NCBI GenBank assembly: GCA_035628505.1
Contig: DASPJR010000178.1
Coordinates: forward strand, 19,321-83,320
Direction: 5' to 3'
Source of the DNA: DASPJR01 sp035628505
GTDB lineage: Bacteria > Planctomycetota > SZUA-567 > H5-PLA8
DNA length: 64,000 bases
Both the position numbers and the translations under genes were made by a program. How positions within the stretch are numbered: position 1 is the stretch's first letter; each line of letters starts with the position of its first letter. The notes beneath the pieces were generated by a model. That model searched no databases. It was not told the DNA's origin and saw nothing but the letters and a program-made list of their open reading frames with translations. Shown in pieces: positions 25,318 to 33,615 of this stretch.

Positions 25318-25890
25318 TCACTGGTCGTGATTCGAGAACGACTCTGTCGTGTAGCGCAGCCAGCGGATGCTTGACGACCAGTAGCTCCCGGGCAGGCCCG
25401 CCTTCATTTTCACGTAATTCACAAAGCCCTGCGCGTCTGGAAACTTTTCCCAGACTGACGGCAGCAGCGTGCCGCTCGCGCCGTTTTCCTGAACGATCAG
25501 GCCGTCAATCCCGGGCCGCACCTGAGCCACCAGATCCTCTTCGCTCATGAACTGGATTGGTTCAGGCACGCTCAGCACGGAAATATGAACATGCAGTGCG
25601 CCGAAATCAGCTGGCGTGAGAATCCTGCCGCGCCGATCGTTGTACGCCGCCGAGAACGCATTGCGCGCGACGTCCTGCGCCAGCGGTGCGACAGCGCGGA
25701 GCGATCCGATGCAGCCCTGAAAGTTCCCATTCACCTCAAGCGTCACAAACGCATTTCCCATTTGCTGCAACTCGGCAGGCAAACTCTGCAGATCCACCTC
25801 TAGCGGGCGGCGGGTTTGATAACCCTGGCGGATCGAATTGAGCGCGACATCCAGGAGAATGCGACGATTTTCGGGTGAGTATCTATTCAC
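25318..25890 (-). CDS. AMMECR1-domain protein (AmmeMemoRadiSam system protein A)
   Basis: A 190-residue AMMECR1 domain. Diagnostic segments are FVTLEVNGNFQGCIGSLRA, ARNAFSAAYNDRR, ISVLSVPEPI and GIDGLIVQENGASGTLLPSVW. The GTG at 25890 is preceded by GAGGTAAG and gives a normal N-terminus. A longer frame from ATG 26004 overlaps the Memo stop as ATGA, but its first 38 residues are not family-like. The gene follows a Memo homologue on the same strand. In many bacteria these two sit with a radical SAM enzyme; none is next to them here. Biochemical role unsettled. Confidence 0.85.
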   Translation of the reverse strand: MNRYSPENRRILLDVALNSIRQGYQTRRPLEVDLQSLPAELQQMGNAFVTLEVNGNFQGCIGSLRAVAPLAQDVARNAFSAAYNDRRGRILTPADFGALHVHISVLSVPEPIQFMSEEDLVAQVRPGIDGLIVQENGASGTLLPSVWEKFPDAQGFVNYVKMKAGLPGSYWSSSIRWLRYTTESFSNHDQ

Positions 25891-26000
25891 GAGCTTACCT
25901 CGAGAATGGCGCCGATCGCTTGTAGCACACCCATCTTTTTTAGAATTGAAGCGCGAATTTATCAATATCGATTCGCGGCAACGAGGATCAACTCGTTCGA

Positions 26001-26813
26001 TCACTGCTTCTCGTAAAACGCCCAGGCACCGTAACCAACGACTCTATCGCGCTGGCCGCACGTGTCGCCCGAATTGCGCAGATCAAGCGTCGTCGCGCCG
26101 AGGTTGTACTTTGGACAGACAGTGAGCAGTCCATTGATGGCGACCCGTCCGCACGCATGCTCAAAGCGGATATCCTGCGGCCGCAGCGTTTCGATCGCGC
26201 GGGCGGTGGACTGATCCAGTTCTCGGGCCGCCTCGTACGAATGGAAGTGGCTGAGATCGGAACTGACGGCGATGAGTGTCTCGTCGCCATCCCACAACGC
26301 GTCAAGGACCTGCGCCACTTCTTGAAGGGAGGATTCGCCCACGATCAGCGGCACGATGCTGAATTCGTCGAGCGCCAGCTGCAGAAACGGCAGGTGCGTC
26401 TCAAGACTGTGCTCCGGCGCGTGCGCTTCATCGAAAATGTGCACCTGCGGAAAGGCGACGAGTTTTTCCATCGCCGTTTTGTCGACCGGAACGAGTCCGA
26501 GTGGCGTTTCGAAAAAGTCAGCGCTGCTTGCAGCCAAACCCGTGACGTACACGCGGTGTGCCGGACCTAGCATGACGACGCGCCGAATCGTTTTCCGCCC
26601 GGCAGCAAGCGTTTTAAAAGCACTGCCAGCGATTGCTCCTGAGTACGAAAATCCAGCATGCGGCGCGATTACCGCCTTAGGCCAGGCGCGCGTCGACGGA
26701 ATCGGCTGTTTGGGAGAGACGCCGTTTTTCAGACAGGTTTCAACAACGCCGCTCAGAACGGCCGGCGAACTGGGATAGAACAACTCAGTAACAGCGGCCT
26801 TGCGAATCTTCAT
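26001..26813 (-). CDS. Memo-family protein (AmmeMemoRadiSam system protein B)
   Basis: A 270-residue Memo-like protein related to extradiol dioxygenases. Conserved histidine motifs are present: APHAGFSYSG (His52), EHSLETHLPFLQ, SSDLSHFHSY, and Cys in CGRVAINGLL. The human homologue MEMO1 is a metal-binding redox protein; the bacterial function is not firmly known. It is followed on the same strand by the AMMECR1 gene, the standard pairing. ATG 26813 has little ribosome site. Confidence 0.88.
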   Translation of the reverse strand: MKIRKAAVTELFYPSSPAVLSGVVETCLKNGVSPKQPIPSTRAWPKAVIAPHAGFSYSGAIAGSAFKTLAAGRKTIRRVVMLGPAHRVYVTGLAASSADFFETPLGLVPVDKTAMEKLVAFPQVHIFDEAHAPEHSLETHLPFLQLALDEFSIVPLIVGESSLQEVAQVLDALWDGDETLIAVSSDLSHFHSYEAARELDQSTARAIETLRPQDIRFEHACGRVAINGLLTVCPKYNLGATTLDLRNSGDTCGQRDRVVGYGAWAFYEKQ

Positions 26814-26935
26814 ACGCGCATTGTACCCCAGTACCGGGTTCGTAAAAGCCTGTGCTTCGGTACTAGCTAAGAAGCCGCGCGCGTCGGAATCTTCAACCAG
26901 AAATGCAGGAGCAGTGCGTATATCGCAGCCATATC

Positions 26936-29569
26936 TTACTTTTTCAGAATCGCGCCCGTATTCGCCTTAGCCGTATACGCGCCGGTTACCGGGACTGCAA
27001 AGAGCCGTCCGGCAAATCGAACCTCGGCCACAAGCTCCAGCGCAGACTTCAGCGCACTGGCGGCAGGATTCACGCCCTCATCAGAAAAGTCGTCGCTGAA
27101 CGTGCCTTTCTTCAGCGTCGCTTTGAAGGCAACATCCCCCCCGGCAAAGACAAACGCGCGGGTTTCTTTGCTGCGTTTGCCCTTCAGCTTGAGTGCGATC
27201 GATGCTCCGCCTGAATTAGATTTGCCGCGCGCGTCTAATGTAAAGATGGCGCTTGCACCGCCAATGTTCAGCGCCAGAGCCTGGCCGGCAACCTGCAGTC
27301 CCGAAGGAAGTCCGGGCAGAATGCCGCTGAGCTGGATGCTGTCTTTTCCGTCCACGCCGAACTTAAACTTCATTTGTATTTTCGAGACAGTAAAGGGGAT
27401 CGCAGCAACCGACGCAGCATTAAACGGATCGCTACCTGAGGCAACCTCGACCGCCGTGTCCACGCCATCGCCATCGGCGTCTGCATCCTGGTCGTCAGGA
27501 ATTCCGTCGCCATCCGCGTCAGCCGTTCCGCCGGGCTTCGAATTGGCATCCTGCGGATTGGTGCCAGCCGCCAGTTCATCGGCATCAGAGAGACCATCGC
27601 CGTCGGTGTCGTTTGCAGTCGGTGTAGTTCCACCTCCGCCAGAGGCGACCACCGTCACGCTCAGAACGCTGCTGGCCGTCTGTCCAGCAGCATCCGTGAC
27701 GGTAACACGCAGCGTGAAGGTTCCCGGCGAAACGTAGATTTTTGTAACGCTGGCGCTCGCGTTTGACGAGGTGCCGTCGCCAAAGTCCCACAGCACGGTC
27801 ACCGCTGAGCTTGCCGTCACATTGATCGTGAAGCGCACGAACTCGCCAGCGACGATCGGATTCGTGCTCGCGGTCGGAGGGCTCTGAATCTGCGGCGGTG
27901 CGCCAGGCGTGGTCCCGCCTCCGCCACCGCCGCCTCCGCCGGAAGGTGCAGTGTCGTCATTGACAATCGTGTACGTGTGCGTCGCAACACCGAGCGTCGC
28001 ATTTACCGGCGCGCTCAACGAAAGAATCACCGTCTCATCGCTTTCGACGTCCGTGTCATTGACGATTGCCAGCGAAATAGTCTTCTGCGTCTCGCCCGCG
28101 GCAAAGGTGAGCGTGCCCGACGCCAGCGTGTAATCCGCGCCGCCTGCTGTTCCGCCGCTAACGGCATAGTTCACCGAGACGCTTTGAGTTGTCGCCGCGC
28201 TGAGTTCCACCACAAGCGAAGCTGGTGAGCTGGCTTCGCTTTCGCTCGACGCCGTGTTCTTGAAGCGCACCTCTGGCGTTACCGGTGGTGGAGGATTCGA
28301 ATTTTCAGCGGCGACGATTGCATCGAAGACAATCTGAGCTGCGCGCGCATGTCCGGAGGCGTTGTAATGCGCGTAGTCGCCAGCAATCGTGTAGTAGTTT
28401 GCCGTCAGCCACGGCTGTCCCAGCGCTTTCAAGGTACCGTAGACGTCGGCTTTATAAACATTCATGGTATCACAGAGATTGCTCAGAGCCGCATTCACCG
28501 GATCCATACGGTCGAAATTTCCAGCTTCGCAATGCAAGCCGGATTGAATATGCATCAGCTCGCTTGTGCCGCGCCGTCGCACGTAGCTGAAGAAGTTTTC
28601 ATAATTGCGCGCGACCTCGGCCGCGCCGTTCGGAAGAACCTCGGCATCGACGTAATCGTTGTAGCACCAGTCACCGACCATCACGAGATCAACCGGCTCG
28701 CGGTCAAACACCGCCCAGCCTGCGGCGCAAGCGCCCTCAAACGAATTGAAACCGGGAATCGCGCCGTTGACGATGGAGATCGAATCGTATCCGTAATGGG
28801 CGCGCAGCAATGCCTGCAGTTTGGCTGGCCAGTTGTCGCTCGCAGGATTGGCCGCCTGCAAACCCCACGAAATCGATGCGCCGAGAACAACAATCCGCAC
28901 AGGCTGCTTCGCTTTCAGCTTCGCTATCGTATTTTCAACGCCCGTGCCGCTGGGCTTGGGCGTCTGCGGGAGCGTCACGCCATCGACGAAGCGGATGTCG
29001 TCGATCTGGAAGCCGTGCGCGGGCACACCGCGGAGCGGATGGCCATCTCGCTGGGAGAATGCGCATCCGAAGGTGATGCGAAAGACCGTCTTATAGTTGT
29101 TATCCATGGGCCCGTCGAAGTTCTGCGTGTAAAACTCGCGCCAGGGAATAGTCACCTCGGTCCAGGTCGTTGTAACCGGAAATAGCGCCCAGGCGCGTGT
29201 CCAGTTCGCGCCGTAACGGAATCCGACATTGCCCCAGTTTGTGCTGCCGTCGCCTTTCACCCAGAAGCGCAGACCACCATAATTGGCTGTCGAACCGTTC
29301 GGATAGAACGGGTCCTGGTTCGGTGCGTCAAAGGTGATCGAACCGGGCGAGGTCGCGTTGCCCGGACCGCTGGAAGTGTTCGCCGGAAAGGAGACGCTCA
29401 GCGCGTTTCCGGCGTTTGGACGCGTGGTCAGCGTCAGCGTTGCTCCGCCGGCCAAAGCCCAGCCGGATGTGCTGTCACAGGCACTGAGCTGCAGTTCTGC
29501 CGCGCGCACCCCAAAGGAAAGTAGCAGGCTCGGCAAAAACAGTGCGGCACATTTCCGATTGAGACGCAT
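26936..29569 (-). CDS. large secreted SGNH/GDSL hydrolase with Calx-beta, PKD and calcium-binding repeats
   Basis: An 877-residue exported protein with GGAGGGGG before ATG 29569 and a signal peptide ending near GVRAA. Order of regions: a jelly-roll carbohydrate-binding-like domain (about 25-200); an SGNH esterase domain (about 220-430) with GASISWG block I, GDWCYND block III and a late ...YAHYNASGHA block V; and a Calx-beta domain (about 438-540). Then come a Gly-rich linker, a PKD domain with VLWDFGDGTSS (about 560-650), thrombospondin-type-3/dockerin-like DTDGDGLSD and DADGDGIPD calcium repeats (655-735), and a C-terminal beta domain of unknown type. Likely deacetylates or de-esterifies a polysaccharide outside the cell. 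Confidence 0.85.
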   Translation of the reverse strand: MRLNRKCAALFLPSLLLSFGVRAAELQLSACDSTSGWALAGGATLTLTTRPNAGNALSVSFPANTSSGPGNATSPGSITFDAPNQDPFYPNGSTANYGGLRFWVKGDGSTNWGNVGFRYGANWTRAWALFPVTTTWTEVTIPWREFYTQNFDGPMDNNYKTVFRITFGCAFSQRDGHPLRGVPAHGFQIDDIRFVDGVTLPQTPKPSGTGVENTIAKLKAKQPVRIVVLGASISWGLQAANPASDNWPAKLQALLRAHYGYDSISIVNGAIPGFNSFEGACAAGWAVFDREPVDLVMVGDWCYNDYVDAEVLPNGAAEVARNYENFFSYVRRRGTSELMHIQSGLHCEAGNFDRMDPVNAALSNLCDTMNVYKADVYGTLKALGQPWLTANYYTIAGDYAHYNASGHARAAQIVFDAIVAAENSNPPPPVTPEVRFKNTASSESEASSPASLVVELSAATTQSVSVNYAVSGGTAGGADYTLASGTLTFAAGETQKTISLAIVNDTDVESDETVILSLSAPVNATLGVATHTYTIVNDDTAPSGGGGGGGGGTTPGAPPQIQSPPTASTNPIVAGEFVRFTINVTASSAVTVLWDFGDGTSSNASASVTKIYVSPGTFTLRVTVTDAAGQTASSVLSVTVVASGGGGTTPTANDTDGDGLSDADELAAGTNPQDANSKPGGTADADGDGIPDDQDADADGDGVDTAVEVASGSDPFNAASVAAIPFTVSKIQMKFKFGVDGKDSIQLSGILPGLPSGLQVAGQALALNIGGASAIFTLDARGKSNSGGASIALKLKGKRSKETRAFVFAGGDVAFKATLKKGTFSDDFSDEGVNPAASALKSALELVAEVRFAGRLFAVPVTGAYTAKANTGAILKK

Positions 29570-29760
29570 GAGAACCCCCTCCGAATACGTTTGTCCCACA
29601 TGTGATATAATAACGTTTTGAAGGTGGGTTCGTGACGCGAAACATTTTTTACTATACGTCGCTTATAACTAATGCAGTAATCAGGTGTTACAGAATCTCC
29701 AACGCCTTGTCAGGAAAATTGATATTTATGCCACATATGTTCCTCGCAACCGATAAACGA

Positions 29761-29786
29761 AGAGGCCGCCAGATTTGGCGGCCTCT
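29761..29786 (-). terminator. hairpin downstream of the selenoprotein candidate
   Basis: AGAGGCCGCCA and TGGCGGCCTCT form a perfect 11-bp stem with a 4-nt loop. On the minus strand it is followed by TCGTTTATC, a weak T-tract. It lies 24 bp past the stop of the thioredoxin-like gene. Confidence 0.6.
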
Positions 29787-29810
29787 GCAAGTTGATAAGT
29801 GATGTAGCGA

Positions 29811-30416
29811 TCAGCGTTTAACGGCTTTGAATTTTTCCAGCCCCTTGTCGAGCAGCGCCGCAAACTTTTCGCCGTGATAATGCTCAGAGCTCTTCCAGTT
29901 CTCCATTCCCGCTGATTCTGCCCCAGCCAGCACCTTCTTTCCGTCCGGGGTCAGCAGCACGATCGCGGTGAAGCCGTACTTTGAGATCGGGTTGCTGGTG
30001 TGATAGAGCTTCCATGGCCAGAGCGCGGTCAAGTTGTCCGGCCAGCCGTCGTCGGTGATATTCACCTCGAGCGGGATCCAATCCTTATTGAGCTTTTCAA
30101 TGACTGTCGGATGCGAGAGCGCACGGCCCCGCGTAGCGCGTCCGCCCGGTCAGCATTCAGGCGCTTCCTTCTGTCCGTTCTTTCCGACCAGCAGAAACAC
30201 CATGATCGGCTTATTCAGCTTCTGCGCGTCGCGGAGAGCCACTTCAGAGACCTGGTACCAGTTGATCTTCTTCCAGAGTCCCTTCTCTTCCGCCTTGAAC
30301 GCCGCGTCCTTGGCTTCCCAGACGTTCTTAAATTCGTCGGTAGCGCCCGCGGCTTTTGCGGCCCTTGCTGCCACACAGGCGAGCAGAACAAGAACTAATG
30401 CAGTGATTTTCAACAT
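29811..30416 (-). CDS. secreted thioredoxin-like protein with in-frame TGA after Cys: candidate Cys-Sec selenoprotein
   Basis: Read through one TGA, this frame encodes 201 residues: a signal peptide (LKITALVLVLLACVAARA), a helical segment, a beta-strand KPIMVFLLV, then Glu-Cys88-[TGA 89]-Pro-Gly-Gly-Arg. The frame continues with SHPTVIEKLNKDWIPLEVN and KYGFTAIVLLTPDGKKV, the helix and strand pattern of a thioredoxin fold, and ends at TAA. The codons on both sides of TGA are in one frame with no shift, and the redox site of the fold falls exactly at Cys-TGA. A hairpin with a G-rich apical loop lies 11-31 nt after the TGA. GGAGGG precedes ATG 30416. Alternatives: a nonsense-mutated pseudogene, or two separate products. 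No Sec-synthesis gene lies in the window. Confidence 0.7.
30119..30152 (-). promoter_or_regulatory. candidate bacterial SECIS element
   Basis: After the TGA (30152-30150), nucleotides 11-18 (GCGCUACG) pair with nucleotides 25-31 (CGUGCGC): four base pairs, a U/UA mismatch-bulge, two more pairs, and a hexaloop CGGGGC. Bacterial SECIS elements lie directly 3' of the UGA within the coding region and present a GG in the apical loop about 20 nt away, with a bulged U in the stem. The geometry here matches, but the element is short and GC-rich sequence folds easily. Confidence 0.45.
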
Positions 30417-30532
30417 AGACCCTCCGTTATCGTGGAATTCTGTTGATTTATCCTGCAGAATTCCGTTTAGCGCGATTAACACTTTTCCTTACTCAACTCG
30501 TATGCCCGTGGGCCATTTTTTGGAGCACAGAG

Positions 30533-30835
30533 ATGAGACGACTAGTTATTCCACCCGCAGCTAAGAAAGATAAACGTGCAGTCGAAATGATGCGTGTGTG
30601 GATTGCTCATCAAAAATTACTATGTTCCTTAAACGTGGGTGAGTGGAAGGATTCCGAATTTGACGAACGACGTAGTTGGGGCGTAATGTTAGCGGATATT
30701 ACCCGCCATGTAGCAGACGCTCTAATGAAGTCTGAAGGGCATGACCCCGACCGTTCAATTGAGCTTATTCAGAAGTTCTATTTAGAAGAGCTCAAACGGC
30801 CGACTTCCAAAGTAAACGGCGACTATTTGAAATAG
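30533..30835 (+). CDS. DUF5076-like small protein, foreign codon usage
   Basis: A 100-residue soluble protein. RRLVIPPAAKKDKRAVEMM, LLCSLNVGEW, DERRSWGVMLADITRHVADAL and the length match the DUF5076 family as I recall it, known mainly from Proteobacteria; role unknown. The gene is visibly richer in A/T at third codon positions (runs such as CTA GTT ATT, AAA TTA CTA) than all neighbours, which suggests recent transfer. ATG 30533 has GGAGCA upstream. It ends 5 bp from the convergent AraC gene. Confidence 0.65.
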   Translation: MRRLVIPPAAKKDKRAVEMMRVWIAHQKLLCSLNVGEWKDSEFDERRSWGVMLADITRHVADALMKSEGHDPDRSIELIQKFYLEELKRPTSKVNGDYLK

Positions 30836-30839
30836 CCGT

Positions 30840-31694
30840 TCACGCCCCAAACTTCCGCCGGTACTCCCGGGGGCTCAGGCGTTTGACCTGGCGGAAGCGG
30901 CGGTTGAAGTTCGATAGGTTCTCAAAACCAGACGCAAACGCGATCTCGGCGATCGATTTATCGCTCTCGATCAGCAGCCGGCAGGCCTGCCCCACGCGGA
31001 TGCCATTCACGTACGACGTAAACGTGCGGCCCATCGTCTTCTTGAAAAAACGGCTGAACGCGCTCACGCTCAAGTGTGCCCGCCGCGCGGCGTCCGGCTG
31101 TTCGATAGGCTGCGCGAAGTTTTCGTGGATGAAGCTGCACACGGCATCGATGCGTTTCTCGTCCGCCCGCTTCAGCGCCGGTGCAAAATGCGGGCTCGCC
31201 AGAGGCTGTACGTCAGAGCGCTGTGCGAGAAAGTCGAGGACCTCCAGCAGTTTCAGCATCCGGCGCAGCCCTGTCGCATGAACGAGTTCTTCCATGAGCG
31301 GCGCCGCAAGCCGCTGCGTCTTCGGGCCGAATCGCAGGCCTTGAGCGGCGCGCTCCAGAAGGCGCGCGACACTCGAGAGTTCCGGGCGTGATAGAAACTC
31401 GTCACCGGCAAAGTCGTCGAGGAACTGGGCGTAGATCGCCACGTGCTTCGCCTTTGCGCGCGGAGCAGCCTGCGACATCCACGTGTGAGGCAGATTCGGC
31501 CCCAGCAGCACCAGATCGCCGTCGCGGTAGTCCTCAATACTGTCGCCGACAAAACGCTGGCCGCGGCTGGCGACGATATACGTGAGCTCGTACTCGGGAT
31601 GAAAATGCCAGCGGAAATCAAACGCCGGATCGCAGCGCCGCCGCACGACGAAGGACTGACCGGGCTCGGCAATTTTTTCAAAGACGGCCTGCAT
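30840..31694 (-). CDS. AraC-family transcriptional regulator with cupin sensor domain
   Basis: A 284-residue regulator. The N-terminal cupin half (FDFRWHFHPEYELTYIVASRG, LVLLGPNLPHTW) should bind a small ligand, often a sugar. The C-terminal AraC double helix-turn-helix (about 180-282) contains AHLSVSAFSRFFKKTMG and SIAEIAFASGFENLSNFNRRFR. The start ATG 31694 abuts a tandem heptamer array, so the ribosome site is made of repeat sequence. Divergently transcribed from the PhyH-family dioxygenase gene, which it may control. Confidence 0.9.
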   Translation of the reverse strand: MQAVFEKIAEPGQSFVVRRRCDPAFDFRWHFHPEYELTYIVASRGQRFVGDSIEDYRDGDLVLLGPNLPHTWMSQAAPRAKAKHVAIYAQFLDDFAGDEFLSRPELSSVARLLERAAQGLRFGPKTQRLAAPLMEELVHATGLRRMLKLLEVLDFLAQRSDVQPLASPHFAPALKRADEKRIDAVCSFIHENFAQPIEQPDAARRAHLSVSAFSRFFKKTMGRTFTSYVNGIRVGQACRLLIESDKSIAEIAFASGFENLSNFNRRFRQVKRLSPREYRRKFGA

Positions 31695-31697
31695 GAG

Positions 31698-31739
31698 TTG
31701 GCTCTTGGCTCTTGGCTCTTGGCTCTTGGCTCTTGGCTC
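31698..31739. repeat. (TTGGCTC)6 heptamer array at the AraC start codon
   Basis: Six perfect tandem copies of TTGGCTC (GAGCCAA on the gene's strand) begin 4 bp upstream of the AraC start codon, plus a partial copy. They occupy the position of the ribosome-binding site, where AAGAG units are the only Shine-Dalgarno-like sequence. Confidence 0.9.
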
Positions 31740-31968
31740 TTGGGCAGAATACGCTTTCTTGTGCGGCGCGGACAGGGAAAACTGGTCAGAAGCAGCAAAA
31801 AAGTACCAGTCTTCTCCCTCTCAAGCGTAGAGCTTGCCACGGCGTTCGCGCATAATTCAACCGTCGAGCGCATGAGAGGGAGAAAGATAAAAACATTCTC
31901 CGTGTCCTCTGTGATCTCCGTGCCTCTGTGTTGAAGTCTTTCAGAAACCCAAAGCCAAGGAGACAACC

Positions 31969-32793
31969 ATGCCTGCCACGCTCGCGAAACTGGACATCGA
32001 CAGCCGCTACAGCCTGACCGAGGCCAACATCAATTTTTTCCGCGAGAATGGCTGGATCAAGCTCAAGAATGTGCTCTCACCCGAAGTGCTCGAACATTAC
32101 GGCCGCGAGATCTCGCGCAAAGTCATCGAGCTGAACACGCTCGACATCCCCATGGAAAAGCGCACCACGTACCAGAAGGCATTCCTGCAGATCATGAATA
32201 TCTGGACGAAAAGCGAGATCGTCAAAGAGTTCGTAATGAGCAAGCGCCTGGGCCGGCTCGCCGCGGAACTCATGGGCGTCTCAGGCGTGCGGCTTTATCA
32301 TGACCAGGCGCTGTACAAGGAAGCCGGCGGCGGCATCACTCCCTGGCACGCCGACCAGTATTACTGGCCGCTGGGAACGCCGGAAACCTGCACGGTGTGG
32401 ATTCCTCTGCAGGCCACGCCACTCGAGATGGGACCTCTCGCGTTTGCCAATCAGAGCCACCGTTTCAAGATGGGCCGTGACCTGGAGATCAGCGACGAAA
32501 GCGAAAAGCAGTTGGCGCAGATGCTGCGCGAGCGCAATTTCGATCTCATCGAAGAGCCGTTCGATTTAGGCGAAGTCAGCTTCCATTACGGCTGGACCTT
32601 CCACCGCGCCGGCGTCAACACCACGCCGAAGGCACGCGAAGTCATGACCATTATCTATATGGATGAGAACATGCGCCTGGCCGCGCCGAAGAACAAGAAC
32701 CAGCAGAACGACTGGGATACCTGGTGCCCGGGCGCGAAGATCGGCGAGGTTGTGGCAACGCCGATCAATCCGGTGATTTATAGCTCCAAGTAA
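31969..32793 (+). CDS. phytanoyl-CoA dioxygenase (PhyH) family Fe(II)/2-oxoglutarate enzyme
   Basis: A 274-residue PhyH-family oxygenase. Iron ligands are His127-x-Asp129 in WHADQYYW and His212 in FHRAG, with Arg223 (KAREVM) probably binding 2-oxoglutarate. It starts as is typical for the family (NFFRENGWIKLKNVLSPEVL). It should hydroxylate a small substrate using O2, but the substrate cannot be deduced. AAGGAG precedes the ATG. The AraC-type regulator lies divergently upstream, and both genes share a 274-bp region containing the heptamer array. Confidence 0.88.
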   Translation: MPATLAKLDIDSRYSLTEANINFFRENGWIKLKNVLSPEVLEHYGREISRKVIELNTLDIPMEKRTTYQKAFLQIMNIWTKSEIVKEFVMSKRLGRLAAELMGVSGVRLYHDQALYKEAGGGITPWHADQYYWPLGTPETCTVWIPLQATPLEMGPLAFANQSHRFKMGRDLEISDESEKQLAQMLRERNFDLIEEPFDLGEVSFHYGWTFHRAGVNTTPKAREVMTIIYMDENMRLAAPKNKNQQNDWDTWCPGAKIGEVVATPINPVIYSSK

Positions 32794-32799
32794 GAATTA

Positions 32800-32865
32800 C
32801 CACGACGCTCACGAAGAACACGAAGTTGTTAATTTTCCTCTTCGTGAACTTCGTGAGCTTCGTGG
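32800..32865. terminator. long hairpin between convergent genes, built of CACGAAG units
   Basis: Two 26-bp arms (32800-32825 and 32840-32865) are inverted copies with 23 of 26 positions matching, separated by 14 nt. The arms consist of 9-bp periodic CTTCGTGAN units. Placed between the stops of the PhyH and DedA genes, it probably ends transcription in both directions. Confidence 0.6.
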
Positions 32866-32872
32866 TTTGACG

Positions 32873-33517
32873 TTATTCCGCCGGTGTCGTGAGCGGCTCG
32901 TCGAAGTACTTGGCTTTGACAAACGTGATGATCATCGGCAGGATCGAGATGAAGATGATCAACAGGATCGTGGCTTCAAGATTCTTGCGCACGAACTCGT
33001 TCGCGCCGAGGAAATAGCCGAGAATGCTCAGGCTGGAAATCCAGAACACGCCGCCGAACACATTCCACGCGAAAAAGCGCTTGTAGGGCATCTGCGCAAT
33101 CCCCGCAACAACCGGCGCAAACGTGCGGATCATCGGTACGAACCGCGCCATGAAAATTGTTTTGCCGCCGTGCTTTTCATAGAACGCCTTCGTGTACAGC
33201 AGATGGTCTTTGCGGAAAAACAGCGTGCGCTCGCGCTCGTAGAGCGACTGGCCGGCTTTGTAGCCGATCCAATAACCGACCGTGTCGCCGATAATCGCCG
33301 CCGGAATCAGGCAGAGATTGAGCGTCAGCAGGTCGAAGTGCGGAATATTAAGTGTCTCCGTCAGCTGGTTGCCCGGAACGCATGCCAGCCCCGCCGTAAA
33401 GAGCAGCGAGTCGCCGGGAAGAAAAAAGCCGATCAGCAGGCCGGTTTCGACAAAGATGACCAGCGTCATCAGCACGTAGCCGCCGGCCAGGATCCATTCC
33501 AGAAGTTGCTGCATCAT
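32873..33517 (-). CDS. DedA-family membrane protein
   Basis: A 214-residue protein of the DedA/SNARE-associated family. It has the conserved PGDSLLFTAG, GDTVGYWIGYKAG, FMARFVPMIRTFAPVVAG and FAWNVFGGVFW segments, including the arginines needed for function in E. coli homologues. Some members translocate undecaprenyl phosphate or other lipids across the cytoplasmic membrane. AGGAGAA precedes ATG 33517. Length is normal. Confidence 0.9.
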   Translation of the reverse strand: MMQQLLEWILAGGYVLMTLVIFVETGLLIGFFLPGDSLLFTAGLACVPGNQLTETLNIPHFDLLTLNLCLIPAAIIGDTVGYWIGYKAGQSLYERERTLFFRKDHLLYTKAFYEKHGGKTIFMARFVPMIRTFAPVVAGIAQMPYKRFFAWNVFGGVFWISSLSILGYFLGANEFVRKNLEATILLIIFISILPMIITFVKAKYFDEPLTTPAE

Positions 33518-33615
33518 TGAACTGTGTTCTCCTGCTTACCGTTTTGACCAGCGGCCCTGTTGCGGACGAACGTATACGCCTTAAGCGTGTACGGCGGTGA
33601 CACGAGCTCAGCCGT

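Noticed and set aside
29811..30482. Two separate genes, or a pseudogene, instead of a selenoprotein
   Set aside because: The halves share one frame with no indel, the fold is continuous across the TGA, the codon before it is Cys, and the downstream half has no own ribosome site. A pseudogene remains possible, so confidence was kept moderate.
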